Assembly (NCBI GenBank): GCA_008828725.1
Contig: MEHQ01003762.1
Coordinates: 459,091 to 523,090, forward strand
Direction: 5' to 3'
Source: Saccharina japonica
Taxonomy: Eukaryota > Sar > Phaeophyceae > Laminariales > Laminariaceae
DNA length: 64,000 nt
The notes below the pieces were generated by a model. The model was not told where the DNA came from and did not search any database. It saw nothing but the letters and a program-made list of their open reading frames with translations. Positions 56,334 through 64,000 of this stretch are shown piece by piece; position 1 is the stretch's first letter; every line of letters starts with the position of its first letter. A program made the translations under genes and the position numbers.

Positions 56334-59220
56334 AAGTATGTATCAACAGAGGTCGCAACCGCCGACAGCAAGCATAGGTTCTGGGGAAAACTTGACAGCC
56401 TCGTGCGGGGGATCCCTGCCAAGGAGTGTGTCTATGTACTGATGGACGCCAATGCGCGGACGGGAGAGAGGGTGGATGGAGAGGACGAACGTATCATGGG
56501 CGAGCACGGGCGTGATAAGCTGAACGACAATGGCAGGCTACTGCTGACCTTCGCAACGGACAACAGACTAGCAATCACGAACACCTTCTTCCCCACACGT
56601 AAGGGTGGGATATGGCACACATACAACGGCGTATCGGGGGACGAATGCCGGCGCATCGATTACATCCTCACGCGACAGGCACACCGCGGCCGAGTGTCCA
56701 ACGTAGTCGTCGTTCCCCAACCGGTACGCCCAGTAAAGGCGGACTCAGACCACAACATGGTGGTAGCCACCGTCGACCTCGGTGGCAGACTTGCCCACAA
56801 CCGAGCAGTGCGGACCAAACCGAAACAGCAGCAGTTCAGCCGACAGGAATTGCAGGTCGAAACAGCACGACGGGCGGTGAGCGAGCGGTTCATCCACAAC
56901 CTCGACCAACAACCGGGTGAGCCAGCGACCACCACAGCGGGGATGGCGACGTTGTTTACCAATGCCCTCCTCGACGCGGCGCAGACAGTACTACCCGAGG
57001 AACCGCGGAGACGACGCACGCAGGAGTGGTGTGAGACCCCAGCGACGAGAGCAGCTTTGGAGGAGGCCCTTGCCAAGCGGCGGGAAGCGCGCCGCGCGAT
57101 GAGGGGCAATTGGACCACAGCGACATGGAGGACCCTCAAAGCAGCATGTAAGGGAGTGACCGCAGCAGTCGAAACGGGCATTTATGCCCACCTCGACAAG
57201 TACGTGGCGGAGCTCGAAGCGGTCTACAAGGACCGCGACATGAGAGGGCTGTACAAACACCTTAAGAGATCAGTGGGCCTCAGCGGGAGACAAGCGGGGG
57301 GACAGCAGTTCGTCACGGACGAGAAAGGCGTGCTGCTCCGGAACAAGGAAGACATCCTCCAGCGGTGGGCGGGATTCTTCGGCACCCTCCTCAACACCAA
57401 GTCCCCCACCCTGAACCCAGACATCTCCGAAAGAGTGACGCAACGACCAGCGACGCGAGCCACCCGACGGTTGGGAGCGGCGCCAGACCTCGAGGAGGTG
57501 GAACGGGCAACGAAAGGCCTGCAGAACTGGAAGGCACCCGGCCATGACTCCCTCCCTGCCGAGTTGCTCAAGATCGATGACGACGAACCCGTCGTCCTGG
57601 AGCGCCTTCATGCCATCCTTGTCGACGTGTGGAACGGAGGAGAGATCCCGCAAGAGTGGAAGGATGCAACCATCAAAGTGCTGTACAAGAAGGGCGACCG
57701 GTCCAACTGCAACAACTTCAGGGGGATCTCGCTACTATCGCACGTAGGCAAAGTCCCCGCCAAACTCATCACCAACCGCCTAAGCGCCTTCTGCGAAGCC
57801 AACAACATCCTCCCGGAGGAACAGTGCGGCTTCCGACCTGGTCGATCCACAGTATGCATGCTGTTCGTCGTGCGCCGACTCCAGGAACTAGGGCGGAGAA
57901 GGAGAATACCGCTCTACATGTGCTTCGTCGACCTACAGAAGGCCTATGACTCGGTGGACCGAGAGCTGCTATGGAAGGTGCTGGCCAGGGCCGGGATTCC
58001 TGCGGAGATGGTCGCCGTCATCCGCCAATTCCACGACGGAATGCGGGCCCGGGTGCGCATGGACGATGGAGAACTGTCGGACTGGTTCTTGGTCACGCAG
58101 GGCTTGCGACAAGGGTGTGTGCTGTCCCCACTGCTGTTCAACGTTTTCTTCGCCGCGGCCCTAGAGGTCGTTATCGTACGATTCAGCGAGAACGATGGTA
58201 TCATGCAGAACCTAGTGTTCCTGAAGGAGGAGACGGGAGCGGGGACGGAGACACCACTCGACCGCGTACGGAGGGCGGTGTGGGGGATGCTGTATGCCGA
58301 TGACGCCGGCGTTGTATCGAGGTCCGCCGACGGACTGGCGAAGATCATGACCATTATCGTGCAGATGTTTGGGGAGTTCGGGCTGACGGTGTCGGAGAAG
58401 AAGACGGAGACACTGCTGATGCGCGTATAGGAGAAGCAGCCAACACCGCCCCCGCCGCCGCTGATCATCGAAGCAGCGGGGCAGAAATACACCCAAACCC
58501 TCGAGTTCCGGTACCTGGGCGGCCTCGTCAACGAACATGGCGACCTCACCCGGGAGATCAACTTCAGGAGCAGAGCAGCGTCGGCGTGCGTCAGGAGGTA
58601 TGGCCCGGAGCTCTTCGATAGGCCGGGAGCACCGTTTCGACTCAAGGCCCGCCTGCTTCAAGCGGAGGCGATGGAGGCACTGCTGTACGGTTGCATGACA
58701 TGGGCCCCACGTCGCGACCACTACCGACTGCTGCGGACGATACACCACCGGCTGCTGCTGCGAGTTATTGGGTACCAGCGCAAGCAAGGCACCTACCGGC
58801 AGCTGTCCTACGCCCAGGCCCTGAAGAGGGTCGGGTGCCAGAGCGTGGAAGCCACTGTCCGGCAGCGGCGCCTGCTGTTCGCGGGGGGCGTGGCAAGGCA
58901 GCCAGACGGGCGACTCCCGAAACGACTGATGTTTGGGGAGCTGGTGGGGGGGAAGGACCCGGGCGCGGGGTGCCCGAAACGGAACTGGCAGACGTGCCTG
59001 AAGGACGACTTCAAAGCGTTCGGAGCTACGCACGGCCTACGGACGACCAGAGACGTGTCTTCGGAGTCCCAATTCAGTTTGGGCGGAAGCAGCGAAAGTG
59101 AAGGGAGGAAGGCAGTGGTACAAGGGAGTGCTGCAGGGAGCTGAGAGGTTTATGACCTCCTGGCACAAGGACGAAGAGGAGGCTAGCCGGAAACGAGCGA
59201 CCAAGCGAGAACAAAGAGTG
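56334..59220 (+). mobile_element. 5'-truncated LINE (non-LTR retrotransposon), endonuclease + RT, one in-frame TAG
   Basis: The frame is open from 56334 (FWGKLDSLVRGIP) to 58427. It contains the C-terminal half of an apurinic-type endonuclease: LMDANARTG, RRIDYILT, then SDHNMVV. RT blocks follow: NFRGISLLSHVGK, EEQCGFRPGRST, FVDLQKAYDSVDR, GLRQGCVLSPLLFN and the catalytic YADD (58293-58304). A TAG at 58428-58430 interrupts, but the same frame continues without other stops to 59142, through FRYLGGLVNEHGD and LLYGCMTWAPRRDHY. A late frameshift (59030-59115) precedes a further open tail ending QRVQQ. 5' truncation is normal for target-primed insertion. This copy is probably recent but inactive. 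Confidence 0.9.
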
Positions 59221-59894
59221 CAGCAATAATAAAGAGACGCCAAGAACCAACGGGACGGGAGGGGTGCGGAAGAAGGGCGAATCGGCGAGGGAAGAAAACA
59301 AGCGAGAAATGGCGGACCGAGTGGCGCGATATGTGCCGGATTGACTCTCCTGGACTGTTTGTTGTTTGTTTGTTTGTTTGTTTGTTTTTTTCCCCCTCCC
59401 CCCACCGCCGCACCATTGCACCACCCCCTCGGGATGACGTGTCTGTGCTGTCTCTGTGGTCTTGTTTGTTTGAGTGTTTGCCTGTACTTTTGACTTGTCT
59501 CTTCCTTTGTCTTTGCCTTTGTCTTTTTCCTTCGTTGTTTTTGACCTTTTGCATTGTTACACTGCCTCGCAGGCCGGGGTACATCAGTCGCACGGGACCA
59601 TAGTTCCCTTCCCCCGTACCATGTCTGCGTTTTATAATCGGGGTGGAGGATCGATTTTGTTTGCCTGACCGGCGTGAACCCGGCACGGAACACCCCGGCA
59701 TTATTAGGGGCACCAAGATAGAATCAGGGGGCGTATACCCCCGATTGGTGATGTTGACCTTTCCAGTTTTATTTTTACCTTCACATAGCGTGTAGAGGGG
59801 AGCGGAGGGCTCCAGACTATCTGTTTTTGACTGGCTTTGATCGCTTTGCGGCCCTTCGGGTTCCACTTTTATTTCAGTATACCTTTTTTTGGGT

Positions 59895-60022
59895 AAGTTA
59901 GCCTGTGACCACGGGAATCGACCGTGTCAAGTGTTGGATTAGTACGGACAGATGGAGGTACTGGATAGAGAGACCGGCACGGTTTTTAATGTGAAGACAA
60001 CAACAACAACAACAACAACAAC
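59895..60022 (+). repeat. (AAC)n-tailed dispersed repeat
   Basis: It contains GTGACCACGGG, CCGGCACGG and TTTAATGTGAAGACAACAACAA ending in (AAC)n. The counterpart at 34560-34690 is inverted. It may be a retroposon 3' end. Confidence 0.55.
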
Positions 60023-60149
60023 AATGTATGATACGTATACGTTATACCATGTGCCTCGGAGATGGAAACTAAATACACTGCTGATTCAAGTATTGAATAA
60101 TTAGGGAAGTGATAAATGTGCCCCCATGATTAATTAACATATCGTCCGA

Positions 60150-60496
60150 GGGCGTCCCGAAAAGCATGTTTCGACACCTAACTATCTAAAACGGTCGGCA
60201 TGGAAAAACAATCGGGAACACCGTGATCGCTGGACGATTTAGCACAAATCAAGTTATTTTTCTGAATTTTTCCAAAAATCACTTGGTTTTTGGTAACATT
60301 CACGCGAGGGGGGGGTCTTTAAAACCAAGTGCTTGGTTGTTGGAAAAAATCAGAAAAAAAAAAAACTTGTTTTGTGCTAAATCATCCGGCGATCACAGCA
60401 GTGTGTCACTCTCTTCACAAGTGCTCTGATTGTTTTTCCTTTCTGACCATTTTATATACTATAGATAGGTGTCGAAAAAATAATTTTCGGACGCCC
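60150..60496. mobile_element. Nested foldback MITE (outer TIR about 31 bp, inner arms about 70 bp)
   Basis: The outer ends are GGGCGTCCCGAAAA...TTTCGACACCTA and, reversed, TAGGTGTCGAAAA...TTTTCGGACGCCC. Inside, 60224-60395 is a second inverted repeat: TGATCGCTGGACGATTTAGC with GCTAAATCATCCGGCGATCA, then AAAATCACTTGGTTTT with AAAACCAAGTGCTTGG. No ORF. Confidence 0.85.
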
Positions 60497-61795
60497 TTGT
60501 ATTGTCTTAAAAAAAATTACTTTTATTATCACAACTATTAATAGCTGTGCCCATTCGATATGTTTATAGATAGTCTACGTAGAGTATAAACGTATAAACA
60601 TCAAAACCCAATCAACCGACACAGTTTAGGGCTGCTGCTGTACTGCCGTACAAGTCCTTCTCGTCTCGCGCACAAGGTGGGTGGCAACGTGGCAACCCTT
60701 GTCCAGAAATATGCCACCAGGTATACGTATGGAGTATGGATGTATTGCACGGGAGACAATACTTGGCCAATCAGAGCTACCAAATATGTAGTATGATCCT
60801 CCCAGAGCCGTTCAGACATGTAACTTCCGGCGATGCCGTTGAATCTTCGCGACACCTGGTATGTTGTTTTTGCTGATGTTCCAACTTTTTTGTTTCCCAT
60901 TTCGAGAACTCTGGATGTCCATCATGCGGTTTGACGCCTCCTGTCACCGCACCTGTCCATCTGCATACATAATATACATGAATGCATATCTGCATGTCAC
61001 AAAGCCTCACACTACGAGTGCACACCCTGTCATTACTACTCCCGACCAAAGCAAGCGGAGGAAAAGAGGGAACCTCTTCGCCGAACCAAACGACAATCTA
61101 TATCCATCCCTACGGCTGCGGTAGTAGTATCCAATCGGGGCAAGGTCTACCACCACTGCAGTCACCCAACAGAGAGAGGCTACTAGTTGGTGGCAGGTAG
61201 CAATCATGAAGGGGACTATAACGACGATGGTGCTGGCCTACGGGGCGACAGCAGGAGCAGAGGACTTTGTGGGTTCCCGGTGAGTTGGAGTTCGTGCTGC
61301 AACTACATGAGCCAAACGCAACATTGTTGTACTTGTACCTCGGATATTCTGCTGTACAGGCATTTGTATCCTCTGCCAAACGTGGTCTGTGCCATGGTCA
61401 CGACGAGGCCAAGAGAGTGAGCTATCTCCCCATCGCCAACGCTCGCTGTATTACATGGTTTCGCCGCCACCGTTGCTACGGCTGCTGTTGACCTGTTGCT
61501 GCTGTGTGTTTGCACGTTGAACAGTCATGTCTGCCCGTCGACATGCAAAGAACACACACACCAGCACACCCAGTGTCCCCGATTATTAATCCTATTATTG
61601 TTAACCAACACCCCTAGAGACAGCGCGCAGCACCTCGTATATCATGATGCGGCGCGCGTGGCCTGCAGTGCCTAGCACCGTGCTTCACAGATATCCCCTA
61701 TACCCCATCAGTAGTACAACATAGCCCGGGCAGCTTCGTGCGGCCAATGCTGAAATCGTCACTTTGTTCCGGCGTTTTTTCTCTCTCACCCTTAA
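60497..61795. other. Stretch with one small exon
   Basis: Apart from 61206-61279 no gene is supported. It holds CTATTAATAG at 60535 and a remnant of the ACACCCAGTGTCC repeat at 61560-61585. Confidence 0.4.
61206..61279 (+). CDS. 74-nt first exon with signal-peptide-like start (paralogue of 35852-35925)
   Basis: ATG at 61206 reads MKGTITTMVLAYGATAGAED then FVGSR and stops at the donor CCCG|GTGAGT. Length and phase equal the 35.9-kb copy. Differences fall at codons that keep similar residues, as expected for a translated exon rather than a mere repeat. The upstream 70-80 bp are also similar (tracts around CTACTAGTTGGTGGCAGGTAGCAATC). A secreted or membrane-targeted small protein family is likely; downstream exons were not identified. 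Confidence 0.5.
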
Positions 61796-61798
61796 CCC

Positions 61799-62060
61799 CT
61801 TAAGAACTGGTCCCCCGTTTTTGGGGACAAACTACTTGGAATTAGTGTTAAATATTTTTTTCAGTTCTGAATGGGTTAAGAACTGGTCCCCCGTTTTTGG
61901 GGACAAACTACTTGGAATTAGTGTTAAATATTGTTTTCAGTTCTGAATGGGTCAAGAACTGGTCCCCCGTTTTGGGGGATAAACTACTTGGAATTAGTGG
62001 GGAATAAGTTTTTTAGTTCTGAATGGGTTAACGAAGGACCGCACTCCGGTTATGGGAACA
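61799..62060 (+). repeat. Tandem array of a 76-bp unit, about 3.5 copies
   Basis: Units start at 61801, 61877, 61952 and (degenerate) 62028. Each has AAGAACTGGTCCCCCGTTTT, GGGGACAAACTACTTGGAAT and TTCAGTTCTGAATGGGT. CCCCCGTTTTTGGGG can form a hairpin. Single copies occur at 5668-5757 (minus) and 54340-54400 (in the hAT element). Confidence 0.9.
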
Positions 62061-64000
62061 AATTACTTGACATTTGACTCAGATGTATACGCGTACGTAC
62101 ATGTATATACGTAGTTGCAACATGTAGTATACCTGGTATATTAATAACTGTTGTGCCTCTTTGGGCTCCAGAGGGGAAACTTGAAGATAAACATTGACGG
62201 TTACAGCGACGGCCATTTCGTGATTGGAGGAGGACGATGATGATGCAAAATGGCGCCCGAGTTACAATCAATGCAAGAAGTAGTCGTAAGGCACGGCCGC
62301 AGCATGATGGCTTCACGTACTGCTGGATGCTCAGGCGGATCATCGACGGTTGAAAATGCCAAACAAAGTAGTCGGGGTCCCGATATAGCGGTGCTTAGTA
62401 TCGAGAAAAATTTGAACCGCTATTCAGGGCACCCCCGTTATTTCGATATAGCGAGCGACACCGCTATTTGGGAGGCCTCCGTAGTGATGTCACCCGCTAT
62501 AATATCGGGGAAAAGCGTATAACTAACTGCTGAACAACATGTTACAGTTCTTGTCACTTGGTAGTTGATGGTGCCATGTGAACTAAATGTTGTTCTTGGA
62601 ATTGTGCAAGCAGATGTAGTACGAGTACTACTGCTCTAATGATACTGTTGGTAACAGTGTATGGCACACCCGTACCGGCGGCTTACTTATTATGCGATAA
62701 AAAGAAAGACAGCGCCGGGAAAAAACAGCATGTATGTCATGCTGGTGTCATGCTGTGTTTCATGTACCCAGCTGTTTATTGTTGTACTGGTACAAGTTAT
62801 ATTGTACAAATCCCGGCAGTACTGCTATACTACAGAGTATACTACATAAGTGCTGATCACAAAGGCAACGTAGCTACTAGGCATGCGCTCAAAATGTACA
62901 AACAGCCACACACTACCTGCGTATATATACGCACTATGCATACGCACGTTCCCTTTCGGGATGTTATGGGGCCCCTTCGGTCGTGAAAAAAAAAGAGTAG
63001 AATGTTCAATGTTGAAAAAAAAATTGTCTTTTTTACAGCAGCAATACTATTTCTGGTATAATAACACAAAATCAGTACTCCTTACGGAAAACGGCATAGC
63101 TACTACAGTTCAAATGCTAAGACCTCCGACCGACCAACGCATAGCTTGCTCGTTATAGTCTCTAGGAGGTGTTGGGGCTCTTGGATCTGCAAGGGCGCGT
63201 AGGTATTGCTGTGTTTGCATCACGAAGCGAAAGTGCTCCGCAGCAAGACTTTCGATCGTTTCGGAGCTCCTGTTGGGTATCTAAAACACTCTGCTGTGGC
63301 CACGTAGGACGCTACGAACGGTCGAACTAGAGGCTCAGGTAGGTCCACCTACTACTATTAATAGTGCTTGGCGTCCTCGCCGAAAATCTAAGTTAAAACA
63401 GCATCAGCAGCCGGAGAAATTCGTCTTTGGGTACCAGGGGTATGGCGAGTCGTCTTTGAGTAAGAGGAACTTTTCGTGGTGGAAAAGGCGCCTGGTTTGT
63501 ACGCTTTCTGAGACACTAATGTTCAAATAAATGTTGACCATGACCTACGCTCCTACGCTCTCTAAAACTGTTCATTGGTCGGAAGTCTGAGTATTGGAAC
63601 CCGAGAAATGTCGTTTTCCGTAGGGAGTCATGAAAAGGTAGCAATTATATACCAGAAATTGTGCGGCAACTGAAAACAAAAAAAAATGTTTTTGATTTGC
63701 TCAAATATTTTTGGTCCGAAGGGGCCCCTTAACTTGAAATCCCGGGCGTGTCGCAAGTTGACAAGGGGGGGCATCGTCAACGTCGGGCGTCCCCAGTGTA
63801 TTTACTGCGGTTGCTCGTACTGCTGTCTACTGCTGTGTGATGTTCTGAGGCCTAGATTGGGTAGTAGGTGCTTGATTGACATTTTACCAGTATTAATAGC
63901 TCAACGGGCTGATAATGCCCCGGAGAATAATACGCGTATGATGAGGCAACATTGATATGCACGACGGAAGACCCGCGTAAAATACGTACTACGACTGTAC
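62061..64000. other. Terminal stretch, no supported gene
   Basis: Frames are under 120 codons without motifs. Notable sites are TACCTGGTA at 62130, CTATTAATAG at 63355, TATTAATAG at 63891, and repeated CGATATAGCG/CCGCTATT blocks near 62380-62500. Confidence 0.4.

Overview
The window is nuclear DNA from a eukaryote. Genes are split by GT-AG introns, intergenic DNA is long and AT/GC-mixed, and retrotransposons, DNA transposons, SINEs and foldback repeats are nested in one another. FNIP-like 'FxxxFxQ...WP' repeats, a class 3 lipase, stramenopile-looking copia, gypsy and LINE remnants, and a short TTAGGG-type array suggest an alga, possibly a stramenopile such as a brown alga. The lineage is inference; only 'eukaryote' is firm. 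One 22-N assembly gap lies at 2642-2663.

Layout. At 1-3631 is the 3' end of a plus-strand gene: three phase-compatible exons encoding an Arg/Asp-rich segment and an acidic, Ala-rich tail. About 3.6-8.9 kb is gene-poor with a foldback MITE. At 9001-13612 a giant head-to-head array of an 11-bp unit with a CCATGG core runs in one orientation for about 2 kb and in the opposite orientation for another 2 kb. A degenerate LINE at 16.7-18.8 kb is split by a 1100-bp TIR element with a 4-bp target duplication. At 18.8-20.3 kb is a second palindromic-array element, interrupted by a tRNA-derived SINE. The best host gene is a five-exon minus-strand class 3 lipase at 23.4-26.8 kb.

From 29 to 35 kb is a SINE/MITE graveyard. 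At 39.0-39.9 kb is a third palindromic array. At 40.6-43.8 kb is a decayed Ty3/gypsy element. At 46.6-47.9 kb is a fourth inverted array, now partly inside an open reading frame. At 48.3-51.3 kb is a copia element lacking most of its reverse transcriptase. At 53231-55037 is a hAT-type element (17-bp TIRs, 8-bp TSD in a SINE) carrying a truncated FNIP-repeat gene and telomere-like DNA. At 56.3-59.2 kb is a nearly intact 5'-truncated LINE. Two 74-nt signal-peptide-like first exons, at 35.9 and 61.2 kb, look like paralogues.

The most unusual signals are these. (1) Foldback elements whose arms are arrays of short palindromic units; three loci share a conserved core of about 50-100 bp although their arm repeats differ. 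(2) A strong excess of the palindromic 9-mer TACC(A/T)GGTA. (3) A second short palindrome, (C)TATTAATAG, that appears as a micro-insertion inside otherwise conserved repeats. (4) One SINE body joined to at least two different tRNA-like heads.
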